A stretch of DNA of 64,000 nucleotides from Oidiodendron maius Zn (Eukaryota > Ascomycota > Leotiomycetes > Myxotrichaceae), in contig KN832870.1 in NCBI GenBank assembly GCA_000827325.1, positions 6,367,783 through 6,431,782 of the forward strand, read 5' to 3'. How positions within the stretch are numbered: position 1 is the first letter of the stretch; each line of letters starts with the position of its first letter. Below are positions 11,080-23,029 of this stretch, in pieces. Both the position numbers and the translations under genes were made by a program. The notes under the pieces were generated by a model, which saw only the letters and a list, made by a program, of their open reading frames with translations, was not told where the DNA came from and ran no database searches.

Positions 11080-12548
11080 AGGACCAACAGTGGTTGACAG
11101 GATTACTTACGCACGGGCCAACAACACCGAAAATATAATCCCGCGATTAATTAAGATGTAAACAAGCCTCAAGACTTGACAGAATAGTACCACCAACACG
11201 ACTCAATCCCTTTAGAACTCCATCCCCTGAACCTCTTGCTGGTAAAGAAGCTACGACTTGCAGGAAGGCCCGATATTTTAATGTATTAGCGCACTATAGC
11301 GGATCCTGATCAAGGAGAGCTATTACTGATGATTGCAGTATTTCTGAAGGCACTGTATGATATTGGGAAAAACAATGCAATCAATTAGGTTCCCTAGTAT
11401 AGAGACATACTAGGCCATGGTCTACTATCCTTGGTATAAAGTCTAAAGTCACTAAAGAGATATACCAGGTCCTAGTCTCTCCTACAAGAAATCCTGTCTG
11501 AAAGGAGCTATATGAAGTACAGATTGTATACTATAATTTGCCTATTAGGAAGCGCCAATTATAGCAGAAGATAAAGGAATATACTAATAGAGGTAGGCGG
11601 TACTTGTATACTTTTGTTAAGAAGCAGATCTCTATAAAAAATAAGGGTATAAGGGCTTAGTATAGATAAGACCACTTATATGATCTATTATATAGATTCT
11701 GGAACCATATCGTCTTTATAGATAAATTATATATTGATCCGATATTACAAGCTTAAGGGAGAATCACCCGAGAATATAGAAAGCGTAATATACCAGAGAA
11801 TATTGAAGAGAGACCACCTCTTAAAAGGGTATGCTTCTATATTACAGTATAGATTAGCTAGTATAGTAAAGCAGAGAAGCTAGAATTCTATAATAACAAG
11901 GAAGATAAAGTCGAGTATCCTCTACCTCCTCCCAAGCCTAGATGCTGTCTAAAAACAGAATTAGAGGAGGAGTATAATACTAGAGTTAAAGAATGGGAAG
12001 CATATAAGCCTTATACAGTTGAAGTCAAAGTATAGGGTAATGCTATGACTTAAAAGTATTATATAGAATGCCTACTGCCTATATATTATCAAGCTATTGA
12101 GTCAATATATTATATTGATAATAAACTATAGCTATTATAAGAGGATAGAGACCCTTCTTATAGTATATACAAAAGGGGTCTTGTATAATAGTATAAGGAG
12201 GCCTATAATATCCAGAATCTTGTCCACCTTGCCTAGAGCCCTGATCTTAATCCAATTGAAGCGATTTGGAGTATTATAAAGCAGAGGTTAAGGTATAGGT
12301 ATTTTGTAAGGAAGAGATAAAGACAGCTTTACAAGAAGAATAGGATAAAATCACCCTAGAGGAGATATAGTACTGTATCGCTGATATACCCAGAAGATAC
12401 AGCTTAGTCCGAAAGTATAGTGGTAAGCCTATTAGGGATAACAAATAGTAGATAGTGGTATAATTATAATATATCGTTCATATTATTATCCTGTTGATTT
12501 TAGTAGTGTTGGCCCGTGTGTAAGTAATCCTGTCAACCACTGTTGGAC
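11080..12548 (+). mobile_element. dead Tc1/mariner-type element with RIP-like stops
   Basis: Near-perfect ~45-bp terminal inverted repeats (core accaacagtggttgacaggat at 11083, its complement ending at about 12546) flanked by TA on both sides (11078-11079 and 12549-12550), the Tc1/mariner target duplication. From about 11213 a single plus frame reads as a DDE transposase with stops: VFIDK, EDRDPSYS and HLA-stop-SPDLNPIEAIWS, the family's catalytic neighbourhood. The stops are TAG, TAA or TGA where CAG, CAA, CGA or TGG would be expected, the outcome of C-to-T change (RIP). Confidence 0.88.
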
Positions 12549-12921
12549 TAATTAAATTGACTTGATAAGACTTTATAAAGATTGTATTCAAACTTAAGAA
12601 GGGCCTAAGAAGGGTTGTGATATTCGGCGCTATGGGTAACGCTTAATAAGATTGCCACCTGGTTTCGAAATATCCTTCGCTACTCTTCAGGCGACAAGGT
12701 CTTCTAGTATATTTCAATTAACTTAAAGGGCTCTACAGAACTTCTCGAAGTCCAATTTGATTGCACTCATAGAAGACTCTCGGGCTCGGAGAAAGTGTCA
12801 TAAGGTTGATGGTTTATCACGTTGTACGTAAGGCACTGTACTTTCGTTCTGACCAACGAGGCACTAATTAGATTCCCCGTGCAGTTCTCTACCCAACCAA
12901 AGCTTGACTTGAGCTCTGTAC
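12549..12921. other. 3' flank of the transporter gene
   Basis: No gene seen between the Tc1 element and the stop codon of the transporter. Confidence 0.4.
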
Positions 12922-14831
12922 TTAAATAGAACTCTTACTAGATGGATAGACGAGGTCCATATTCTCCGTGTGGGAAGTTTCGCCTTTGTCTATCACCTCG
13001 GCCACACCCGTATAAAGGCCTTCGGCGTTGTAGTTCCTTTGCATTTCGATCTTCTCTCGTCGCATCTCCTTTGATTTCTTGACGCCGAAGTCATCGTTGA
13101 AGAGTGTGAATGCTTCGTCGACCGATAGGCCCTCTAGAAAAGGCAAATTAGCAGCCGCACCACAGTTCGGGGGGTCATTGCCTACTCGTTTCAGGGTAGC
13201 AGAAGTAGGCAAGCACAAGCCCAATGATGATGAAGCAGAGGTATAGACCGTATGTCCCGCTGGGAGTCAGCGTTTCGAGTCTGTGATCAGGTCAGCCAAA
13301 TTGCCCATTACTGCAACCGGAAGACGGACTCGCTGAGGAAGGACACGGCAACTATCAAATTTGCAGTAAAGCTTGCGGTCGTGCTAATAGCACTGCCCGC
13401 CGCACGAATCTCGAGAGCGAGGTACTCGGACTGATACCAACAGAGGTGTGCATAGGTGGAGCCGAATCCGGTCACGAAGATGACGATTCCGACAATGACT
13501 AGGGTGACGTCTTTCTGGGGGTACTGGTAGCCGTCAACGAGGACGTGCCCGGTGGGTTTGCACATGAAGTAGAAAGCGACGAGACACCAAGTGAGACCAA
13601 TGACCATGATGGGACCGAATCTCATCAGCAGCCCACGGCGACCGATCCGGTCCACCATTACCATGCCACAAAGAAGGAAGAACGTGTTGGTAATAGAGGG
13701 GATCAAACCGCCAACAGATGGATTGGAAAGACCCAGGAGTCCGAACAGCGTTCCAGCATAGTAGAGAAGGGTGTTGTACCCAGTGAATTGACCAAAGACC
13801 TGGATAAGGCTGACAGTGAAAATTGAACGGCGGTACGGCTTGTGAATCCACAGCTTCTTGGAGCGTTGCCAAAAGGTGGTTGAGCGTTGTAGAGCCGTGG
13901 TGGCGGCAATGTGATCCTTAACGATGCGCAACTTGAGCTCGATGATCTCGGGTGAGGCGAACTTGTAGATTGTTTTGAGGACCTCTCGAGCCTTGTCATC
14001 CTGGTCACGAAGGATAAGAACACGAGGCGACTCCGGCAGCTTATGCATGAGGGCGAGTTGTAGAAGCGAGGGCACAACACCAAGACCGAAGAGAATCCGC
14101 CAGTTGCCCTTGACATGCTGCATGCCGGCACCAATGGCGACAGCGACCGTCTGACCGAACGGAATGCAGAAGCCATTTGTTCCGACACACCGCCCACGAA
14201 CCGCCGTGGGAGCCAGCTCAGTTATGTAAAGCGGGCATATAACAGCCGCACCACCCACTCCGACACCAAGAATAAGACGACCTGCGATAAGCTGACCGAG
14301 GGAGAAACTCGATGCGATGATGATAGCACCAGCGGTAAAGAACAAGTCAGAGACCAGTAAGCAGAACTTTCGACCCCATCTGTCAGCGAACATGCCCAAG
14401 ATGGCAGCCCGAAGATGGACCCGATGGTTGTGGCCGCCGTGGCAATCTCTTGTTGAGAGTAGGAGAGTTTATGACCACCAAACTCGGTCCCAATATAAGG
14501 AAGAGCAACACCGACGACACCGGTGTCGTAACCGTATAGGAATCCACCAAGTGCCGCCTGGAGTTTGTCAGTCGAGTCACAAAGGCTCGTAGGCGTCTGA
14601 TCTGACCGAAGCGATCAAGAAGAACAGGTAAGGGGTCATCTTGTCTTCATTTTCAGCTTCAATAACGTTCCCATCCTGGGCCATTGATTAGCACTATTCC
14701 ACGCCGAGATAACTTCGAGGACTCACGACCAAGTGACCATGTTCGAGATGGCTAGTCTTGTTTTGGGACGCAGCAAAAGAGTGTGTCCTCGGTGGCTGAT
14801 CTGCCGGGACGATCTCGGCGCGAGATGACAT
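12922..14831 (-). CDS. ITR-type myo-inositol/sugar MFS transporter, one frameshift
   Basis: Twelve-helix major facilitator of the inositol/hexose proton-symporter type at the plasma membrane. Diagnostic stretches are FLYGYDTGVVGVALP, ADRWGRK, RLILGVGVGGAAVICPLYI, LPESPR and YPETKGLS. I read five exons with introns at 14676-14726, 14558-14606, 13281-13329 and 13134-13185, each restoring the expected frame. Start is ATG 14831 (MSSRAEIV). Exon lengths sum to 1709, one short of a multiple of three. The missing base is near 14408: the text reads IFG then shifts, where GAAILGMFADR is expected. Either the gene is freshly broken or the base is an assembly error. A dehydratase/isomerase gene follows upstream on the same strand. 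Confidence 0.85.
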
Positions 14832-15369
14832 ATTGATGAAGCCCAAATGATTGTTTCAGGCAAGTATGGAGGGGAAGGTGAGGGAGGGAGATGGTCCTTC
14901 ATCGACTTATATACATGAGGTCGTAGCCACCAATCGTAATGACTTGGAAGTTCTGACCAAAGGCTCATTGGGATCTAACCGAATGGCCGGAACAAATCCC
15001 GTCACCGCCTTTCATGATTCCGATTACTCGGCTCGGACACCTTCCCGAACATATTATAGATTAATCTTGCCGTGTCTCAGATAATGCGGGGCCTCCGGGC
15101 GATCCTCCACTTTGCGGGGATTGTGTGGAGAGTCACACTGTGTAGTGGAATTATGATCTAGTTTCTCTCTCCCTGCAGAAACCGGGGCAAAAACCGGCCC
15201 CTTAACAATTAAAACATTATGCTTGACGAGGTGGCATCATGGCCTTCTCCAACCTTCAAGGTAACACCCTTACACTTATTATAATCAACTAAGTCGGATT
15301 GCGCTATGGGTTGGGTCTATAAGCCTTTTAGTTTTACTAATACTCTCCCAATAAAAAGTGCTGGTCCCC
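14832..15369. other. intergenic, transporter promoter
   Basis: Promoter side of the transporter. At 15240-15285 a short stretch (atggccttctccaaccttca) resembles the start of the deleted transporter relic at 16848, perhaps another tiny relic. A CGG-N8-CCG palindrome lies at 15034-15047. Confidence 0.35.
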
Positions 15370-16383
15370 TTAAAGCCTACCAACGCGGGGTATAGGGTTA
15401 TCCATTATTAACTTTTCCCTAAGATGCCTCCACGCCTTTGCTCCTCGTCTTGCATTTCGGACTGGGTCATTCTTTTCCTCTCGCATCCGCCTGTCAAATG
15501 TTTCTAGAGACACCCAGCCCGAGAAGCCTTTATCAACCAGGAATGCCTTTGCGATGGATTGCACGGGCATATATGCACCGTAACCCGTCTCAAGTGGAAA
15601 CGGTCTGGCTTCATTTGACCAGACGTGGCCGACAGCCAAGGCTGGATCGTACCACGGATGTGATTCGGAGTACGGCGGATCCAGGATCTCGCCATCGGAC
15701 AGTTGAACATAGAAGATCTTATCTAATGGACAATTCTTTAAGAAGTCTTGTAAAGATTCCTCGAGCCTCTGAGCCCCGTTTGGTTGCCGCCCAGATGAGG
15801 TGAACGGGTCCGCCCAGAGTGCGGTACTGAGATGAAAGCTATCCAGGCAAAGGCCAAAGTTGTCCCGATCCACTTCCTGGACAATTCGTAATGCTTCTTG
15901 CCAGAGCGTGCAATGTGATGACCATGCCAGGTTTTCGTATGCGATTTTGATCGCTGGTTCGGGTGCCGCAGCCAGATCAGCAAGCTCGCGCAGCTCAGAG
16001 ACAATGACTTCATGGTCGGTATTTATATTGCGATCGTACGTAGAAGGCACTTGAAGATACTCCGCTCCAATAGCTCTAGCGATTGCAAGCCAGCTTTCGG
16101 CCTTTTTAAGTCTCTCATCGAGAGGGGAGAGGTGGCCTTCGAAATTCTGGAAGGACACCAAAGCGATTACCCGAATTCGATGTGCCATGCAAAGACCCTT
16201 AACCTCTCGTGCCGTATCTAGCATTGGGATTGATAGACTATTTGAGTATAATTCAAGGTCAGGAAAGGTGATTTCCAATCCACAAAATCCATTCTCAGCG
16301 GCAGCGACAATTTTATGAGGCAGAGTATGTGAAGAATGTTGACCAAGCGATACGCTCGCAATCGCCAACTTGTTGTCGAGCAT
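15370..16383 (-). CDS. TIM-barrel sugar isomerase / 3-dehydroshikimate dehydratase-like
   Basis: A 337-residue, intronless xylose-isomerase-like TIM-barrel enzyme (AP_endonuc_2 superfamily). It aligns by eye with fungal 3-dehydroshikimate dehydratases (QutC/qa-4): KLAIASVSLGQ at the N-terminus, the metal-binding Glu in IAYENLAW, Asp/His in NFGLCLDSFHL, Gln in FYVQLSDGE and Glu in GWVSLETFDRRM. The same superfamily holds inosose dehydratase and inosose isomerase (IolE/IolI). Beside an inositol-type transporter, and in a window with MIOX and an inositol-dehydrogenase-like gene, an inositol role is possible but not shown. Start is ATG 16383; the open frame beyond it has no further ATG. CGG-N9-CCG palindromes stand upstream at 16494 and 16538. 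Confidence 0.8.
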   Translation of the reverse strand: MLDNKLAIASVSLGQHSSHTLPHKIVAAAENGFCGLEITFPDLELYSNSLSIPMLDTAREVKGLCMAHRIRVIALVSFQNFEGHLSPLDERLKKAESWLAIARAIGAEYLQVPSTYDRNINTDHEVIVSELRELADLAAAPEPAIKIAYENLAWSSHCTLWQEALRIVQEVDRDNFGLCLDSFHLSTALWADPFTSSGRQPNGAQRLEESLQDFLKNCPLDKIFYVQLSDGEILDPPYSESHPWYDPALAVGHVWSNEARPFPLETGYGAYMPVQSIAKAFLVDKGFSGWVSLETFDRRMREEKNDPVRNARRGAKAWRHLREKLIMDNPIPRVGRL

Positions 16384-16847
16384 GATTTTCTTGGGCGACA
16401 GAGGCCGAAGGCGTATGAGCAACTGTCTCTGAGAATAATAAATTAAGAATTCTCATTCAGCAATTTAGGCAATAGTTGGAGGTAATTGAAGTCCGGATAT
16501 GGCTGCCGGCAGCTCTTGGTAATTCCGAATATTCGCTCGGAAATACTCCCCGGACTTATTTGAGAGCCGGTTTAAAGTTAGCATACACTTTCATATCCCG
16601 CGCTTCTCCTAGCTTAGACTGTGCGGGGCAGCACAGTTACTCTCCGCATTTCCTTCACTAGGCAGTCCTCCCCTATTCGGCAATTGTGTGTGGAGGCTTA
16701 TAATGGGGAGGGCGGGTTGGCGGTGGAGAAAAGATGTATATATATATAACTGCGTGCTCTTCCTCGCGAGGTCGATATTTCTGTCTTCTTTACCTTCCTT
16801 AGCCCTCCGCTTTCATAAATCGGCTCATCATGTTGAAAAGTTGACAT

Positions 16848-17180
16848 TATGGTCTTTCTAACTTTCAAGGCAACCTCCTTATTGCAGCCATTACGGCTGC
16901 TTCACGGGCTGTTTCCCTCCTCTTTGGCTACGACTAAGGCATTTTTGGGGGGGGGGATACTCACCATTAGTAAGTTTCTATATGTGCTTTGTACCCGTTG
17001 TCCACTCCTTCTACGTTGAGACCGCTCGACTATCTCTAGAGAGGCTTGACCGAGTCTTCGAAATTAAATACGATGGGGGCTCAAGCATGACCTACAAGGA
17101 AGCTGCGAAACTTGCCCGCGTTTGTAGACCTTCAGACGCTGGGAAGTCTGACATCGCGATTAAAGTTCGATGAGGTCGAG
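16848..17180 (+). pseudogene. internally deleted MFS sugar-transporter relic
   Basis: The first part reads LLFGYD, a TAA where Gln belongs, then a GIFGG-like stretch distorted by a run of ten G at 16949-16958, and ILTI..KFLY, the first helix of a sugar transporter. It jumps directly to the C-terminal end: ETARLSLERLDRVFEIKYDG, MTYKEAAKLAR. Roughly 400 codons between are gone. Not functional. Confidence 0.7.
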
Positions 17181-18095
17181 ATTGCAGGCTTTGAGAAAAG
17201 CCTGGTCCTCCGAACTGAAGAGGCTAATTTAGATAAGCACTCGTATCCAGGGTCGCGGTCCAGATATACGTTTGCCAAAGTTCAATGTCTTCCGTCAGAT
17301 TTACAATCTATTTAAACAGTACCGAGGGATTTATTCTGTCTACTATTATTTCTCCGACTAAATGAATAGATACTCTGCCTCGTTGCATTAGAAGCATACC
17401 AACATTGTAGCCATTTGCCTGTCGTAGAACCTCCTGTCCCATATCGATATGGACAGCCTACACAGCTGGAAAGATAACGGTCATCTTCCCGAACACGAAT
17501 CCTCCCGTTTCATCATATCAGTAAATGTAGAAAGTGTCTCAACTTTGGGTATGGTGCATTCCGGGAGACACAGATTATTCGAGGATATGACTATGGGCCT
17601 GCGAGCAACAGCGCAAAGACTGAATACAATGAGTTGTTGACCGTGGACATGCTGATATAATATCAGATGAAGATTGTTTTGTGTATTTGTCAAGGGCGAT
17701 GGAATTCAAATACATCCACTTAATTGACCCTTCATCATTCGGACGTTGTTGAATGCTCGGTTTTAAGGGAGGCCACTAGTCTGTTCATGGCTCTGTGATG
17801 ATATCTTGACCCAGAATGGTCTTGTGTCGCGAAATACACGCTGCCTTTAGACTTCGTGCAGCTCATTGCGTGCGAGGTGCATTGTAGTACGTTCTTCCGG
17901 ATAACCAATAGAATTGGGTATAGTCTACACATCCACAGTCCACGATCCGTTGGCTGACGATAATATAGCATTTCTCGTTACTGGTGCTACCGTCGTAGAG
18001 CATTAATATACACCTTAGCTCCGTAGTTCGTTTGCATGCTTCCATATTCTGGATATGGAATCACGGAGTTTTGGGTTAAGGAATTCTGATTTTCA
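17181..18095. other. 3' spacer between transporter relic and regulator
   Basis: Short frames only on both strands; no domain or RNA gene recognised. 3' side of the regulator that ends at 18096. Confidence 0.4.
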
Positions 18096-20989
18096 TCAAG
18101 CAGAGGGGTCGGGCAGAAATTGCGCATCAGCCATGAGCATCCAGTCCAGGTCTGGATCAATATCAAAGTCATTACGCATGTTATGTCGCGCAACTGGAAA
18201 TCCCTCTTGGTCCACAGAGATCGTGGTATCAAGGTGATTTGACACTCGTGGTCGTTTGTGTGGAGAAAACATAATCTGGTTGGGCCTTCGTAAAATCTTG
18301 CTGGAGCGTGTCCGAATCTCCCATTGTTGCTGCAATCCCACAAGGAGATCTTTAGCACGCCTGGCACTTTGCCAAGAGAGAGAGAATTCATCAAGGGCCC
18401 TGAAGCATGTACTCAGGAAGGCTGCAATATCGTGATGTGACTGAGAGGGATACTTGCACACGGCAGCAAAGAGAAGAAAAAGGATTGCTGAAGATGTAAT
18501 AGAGACTGCCTTGACGTTAATTCGACGGAGGGTGTATCTGGATTCGTATAAGACCAGAATCTTGGCGATTGAAATTGCGGATTGAATGCACATCTCTCGA
18601 GCGTGTAGATAACCTGGTCCTTTTGGTGGCTGTGGTTGTAGATAGCTTTTCGACATCCAGGGTCGGTGAGCATATATAATATTCTGATAATACTGCATAC
18701 TATTTGAAAAGAGCAGTTTAGCTATTAGGCTCGCCACAAAAAATATAATGCGACTCTCACTTACTGCAAGAGCAATACATGTGGAAGATACGTCGCGCTG
18801 TGGTCATTGAGATCGATCTGTAATGCTGGTGGGAGCTGGGCTTTCCAATGTCGAAGCTTCGCAACAATTTTTGCGTTGAGCTCCTGTAGCAGTGTCTTGG
18901 AGAAGTGTGACGTTCCATAACTGGGCAGAAAAAAGCATAATATTGTCAGAGATGTTATTTCCACTCTCCTTGTAAGCTTGGATCTTACAGAATGTATCCA
19001 CACGGAGCCATGAGCTCACAGAGTGCGACCTGCTGCTGACTCACAGCTTCTGTGTAATCTAATAAACCAGCGTCGACATCGACGGAGTTGGGGAAAATAT
19101 ATGGCGCCCATTTAGCGGATGCCCATTGACTCGCATGATGATCGGGCTTGCCCACGGTCACATCCTCCATGTTGGTGCGGCAAGGTCTACCAAGGCTAAA
19201 TCCCAAAAGCCTAGATAGATGTTCCGTCAGAATATAAAGCGTTAGCGCTAGAGATATGGATGTGGAATACTGACTGGTCAACGGTATAAGCTGCCCAGAA
19301 GACCGTTCGACGAAGGTCAGCGTCAGCAGCAGTGATGTCTCCACTGGAAACATGGGCAGACATATCAAGATGCAGAGCGAGATCAAAAGCGAGTCGTGTT
19401 GCCATTCCTGGGTGAATGTTAAATAGATTCGGGAACGGAAAGGTCATGTTGCAATATACCACTGTAGAGCCATCCGCGAGCATCTGTCCCATTTCCAATC
19501 TCATGGCTGCTAAGAATAACCATGGCCTGAATTGTCGCTACACACGGGCAGTCCAGTTCGATCTCGAGGAGTGACTTTGCACGATCCCCAAAAAGACTTT
19601 GGAAATGTGATAAAGGTTGGATGATGGCGAGTCTCGAAAGCAGCACCAAGAGCACACCTGTCAGACTAGATTAGACTACTTGCATTCCCTGCGGTCTGGC
19701 GACAAAGCAAGTACTTACATTGCATTTCTGAGTGCTTCCGAATAAAATGGGGTGTCTTTCATATCCAGCCATTTGACCTTGGCCTCCTCATATATCCTTC
19801 GGTCGACCACATGAAAAAAGGGATTCTGCCAGCTGAAATAGAGGTTGATCAGATGCTCCTCAAGGGAGGCGGGGATCTCTATGTTACAGCCTAGGCGATC
19901 TAAACGTTGTAATACATCATGTTTAGCTTTGCGATATGACTCGAAGGTGTCTGAAATCGGCATGTTTGGCAGATTGAAATTCGATGTTGGGCCACAAAAG
20001 TGAGTCTGTCCTCCTGGTCCTATTCGTAAAGTGCCGACCCTATCTGATAGTTCGTCGGTAAGACTGTCTATGCCCTCCGAATCACTAGTATCCTCCACAA
20101 ATGTAGAGTTATTGTCGCTGGGCTCCGGGCTAAGTGGCTCGGGGATTTCTTCGAAGGACGTACCAAGAGTACCACTTGGCGATGTTGTTTCGAAAAGGCA
20201 GTGAACGTCTGAAGAGTTTGGCGTAATATATGTCCCCAAACCAATATCCCAATCCCAGCATTCCATGATGCTCCTCGAGCTACTGTTTTGTGCGCTTCGG
20301 CCTACCCCGGCCACGATGGTACGAGTATCGCCGTAGGCAGTAGCGGGCAAAGAAGACAGTGACTGAGACTGCATAGCATCTGTATATCTGTTTTCAGGTA
20401 ATTCCTTAGATGGCGGAGGATCAGTTTCTCTACTTGGCTTGCTGTGGTGGGGTTGAGAGGAATCGGCGACGAAGCCGACCCTATTGTTTCGCAGTTGGTA
20501 TGTTGTGCCAAAGTTGAATTTATTTCGCTCAGCCCTAGTAGTTCCAAGATTCTTGTCAACGCCGAGTCCCTCTCCTTTGGCATCGGTGGCGGCTGGAGCC
20601 CATTGGAACGGATAAAGCAACACAGCTGATCAACCCTAGTTGATAGCAACTCGATTGCGATGCGAAGGGGGAGCCTGCAGCACCTTGTGTTAACGCGGCT
20701 TATATTGACATAGCAGAAGAGCTATCTCTTCCCAGAGCCTCGCGATCATACAGAAGAGATACAGCGGAGCTCTGCACTTACTTTCTTTTATCGACAGACT
20801 GGTAGCGACATTCACGACTCCTGTGTGCGCAATTCCAGCATGACGGCCTCCCACCATCACACTGTTAGTTGTTAGAAATCCTTTCCGAATCAGGGTGTGG
20901 GGGGGGGGTCTAACCTTTACCTTGCTCTCGCGACAGGCGAGGCAAGCCATCGTAGCATGCCTCCTCTTCGTGACCTTTTCAGGAGGCAT
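18096..20989 (-). CDS. Zn(II)2Cys6 regulator, NirA-like (paralogue 1)
   Basis: Fungal binuclear zinc-cluster transcription factor. Exon 1 (20915-20989) and exon 2 (20782-20861) join to give C-x2-C-x6-C-x6-C-x2-C-x6-C starting at residue 16. Exon 3 starts at 20674 (LPLRIAIELLSTRVDQLCCF). The middle homology region follows, with LSDRVGTLRIGPGGQTHFCG and TSNFNLPN, the hallmark of NirA-type factors. The C-terminal exon (18096 to about 18737) has YYQNIIYAHRPWMSK and RRINVKAV. A frame change near 20460 is explained by a ~47-base intron with a ctcaac branch. It is a full-length paralogue of the regulator at 29398-32368. Several internal exon borders are approximate. It probably controls neighbouring metabolic genes. 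Confidence 0.83.
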
Positions 20990-21368
20990 TTTGGCACTGC
21001 TATGTTCAAATTCAGTCAAATTCTTGTGTTTTGATGAGATGATGTCTCTGATACCTCCAACACGCCGAGATGCGGGGGATAAGTGGGGAGTAAGCAGTAT
21101 GACCAGGAGACCGTAGAGAGCATTTACACATCGGCAAATCAATCCCGAGTCCCTCTTAAGTTGCCTCAAAAGCACCCGGGGTACTCTGGACAATGAAACC
21201 TGAAGGAGTGGTTAGAACTTGCGCTCTGGACAGAGCGTTCCCATCGTGCGCGAATAATTATACGGTATGCGTTGCCCAGCCAGGGCAACTTTGAGAATGT
21301 TCTTCCGGGACACAACAGGAACCCCAGGGTAGTCTGACTCAGCATCATGTGATGCTGGCTAAATTAAT
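20990..21368. other. promoter side of regulator 1
   Basis: I see no CGG-N10-CCG palindrome here, unlike the promoter of the second regulator. It ends at the 9-bp target duplication of the element at 21369. Confidence 0.4.
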
Positions 21369-22133
21369 CGGCATTTTACTAAATCCGACCACACATTTCA
21401 GTTATTTACTGAATCCGGGTCGTGACCCAAATTAACTAATTACCAGATCCAACCATTTGCAACTTAAAATTGTTATAACCAACCCATTTCTTAATGCTTT
21501 TAAATAAAATTTAAAATATAAGCTCATAGTATTATGTGTGATAAATACCTAAGTAGCATTAATTAATTTATTAACAGTTATAGAGAACTTGGGTTAGGGG
21601 TATAATAGGGGCAGAACTTAATATCTACAGAATTAGTAAGAGGCTTCCTTTGAATTCTGAAATATTTATCATATATGATACTACAAGCCTGTATTTTTAT
21701 TTTATTTAATAATAATAATAATAATATTCTTACTACCTAGGCTATATAGCACCTGGAACCTCTAATAATACATAATGTTCATGTAGTAAAACCCTACCGA
21801 GGCGGGATAAAAACCCACATGCTGTAAAGTTAGTTGTCCTAGTAAAGCGCTAGAGAGGCGCTAGGGTTTCGTTGCTGCCCTGCTAGAACTCAACCTTCTA
21901 GCCTGGTGATACTAGACAAAGTGGGACACAGGCATCGCGCTGGCGACACGCTGGCAACCCCCTGGGTCTAAACCTGAACCTGAACCTGAACCTCCTCGGC
22001 CCTATAACGTTCAGCCAGCCGGAAATTTTTATTTAAAAGCATTAAGAAATGGCTAAGTTATAACAATTTTAAGTTGTAAATGGTCGGATCTGGTAATTAG
22101 TTAATATGTGTGGTCGGATTTAGTAAAATGCCG
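21369..22133. mobile_element. non-autonomous inverted-repeat element with 9-bp TSD (MULE-like)
   Basis: Terminal inverted repeats of about 120 bases: the left cggcattttactaaatccga is mirrored at 22110-22133, and the inner block ttgcaacttaaaattgttat likewise. Both sides carry the perfect 9-base direct repeat taaattaat (21360-21368 and 22134-22142), which is a target-site duplication. Long TIRs with a 9-bp TSD point to a Mutator-like element. The interior is AT-rich with no transposase. A short (ctgaac)n run lies at 21971-21993. Confidence 0.82.
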
Positions 22134-22440
22134 TAAATTAATTGAGATCAGATTCATTTGTATTGTGAGAAAGGAATTAACCCACACGGGTTGAATAGCC
22201 CTTTGCGCATAACTTTTATGGTTCCTCAAGAATGCATTCAGCTCTCGAATTTGTTCGGATTCCCAGTCCCGATTAATCTCTCCCCGAAGTATAACACTCG
22301 ACGGCCTATTGTAGCCCGATCTTCTAGGTTAATGGGTTTTGTATTTAAAGACCCCTTCAATTAATAACTGTCTGTTCTGTGAGGTAAACGATGAGATAAA
22401 CGATGAGATAAACGCTTAATCTACTCTTTCTCACTCAACA

Positions 22441-23029
22441 TGCCCAGCCAGAAGCTCCGAGTTGGCATTGCTGGCCTTGGCAGAGTGGGTAGGCATCATT
22501 TGGAAGTATGCTAAGCCCAGCGGCGGTATATTTGTCGACTGTGCTATTCACGACCTTGTTTCTCTGGTTCTTCAGGGAAGATTGTCGGATCAGGAGCCTG
22601 CAGGCTGTTGGAGTAACAGCTGTGCATGCCGGGCTAGACCGGAACAAAGACCAAGACAACGCGACCGCGACAGTGGAGCTTTTCGGTGGTAAAATTGCGT
22701 CTCTATACTGCTCGCGCATGATGGCTGCCGGATAGGAAGACACTACAGAGGTAATTTGTGGAAGAGGCTCTTTGAGAGTCAATATGCATGGGCGAAAGAA
22801 CTATGTCGAAATTCATGATTCCCTCCATGTCAGGCGCGAGCTTCCGTAGCATTACTATGAGCGCTTTAAGGACGCCTTCGTCACTGAGGCTCGAGAGTTC
22901 ACGGCGTGCTGCTTGGAGAACAAATTTTCGCCGATCAATCTTCGAAGTTCAGTTAAGGCTGTCATTATTGCTCAAGAACTGCAGCGTAGCCTAGTTACTG
23001 GCGCCAAGTTATATTTCAACAAGAATTGA
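22441..23029 (+). pseudogene. deleted Gfo/Idh/MocA dehydrogenase relic
   Basis: Begins with an intact NAD-binding start (MPSQKLRVGIAGLGRVGRHH) and jumps after about 25 codons to the middle of the enzyme (SGGIFVDCAIHD), losing about 110 codons. It then continues with frameshifts and a stop (CSRMMAAG-stop-EDTTEV) to FTACCLEN and KLYFNKN. It matches the intact gene at 27536-28658 throughout (SGGIFVDCSIHD, CSRMMSAGQEDTTEI, FTACCLDN). The product cannot be made. Confidence 0.85.

Noticed and set aside
15370-16383. A quinate-utilisation cluster suggested by the dehydroshikimate-dehydratase-like enzyme
   Set aside because: No quinate dehydrogenase, dehydroquinase or quinate transporter is present; the transporter is inositol-like and MIOX is nearby.
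20430-20500. Apparent frameshift in regulator 1
   Set aside because: A ~47-base intron with donor gtcggc and branch ctcaac explains the frame change; not strong enough to call the gene broken.
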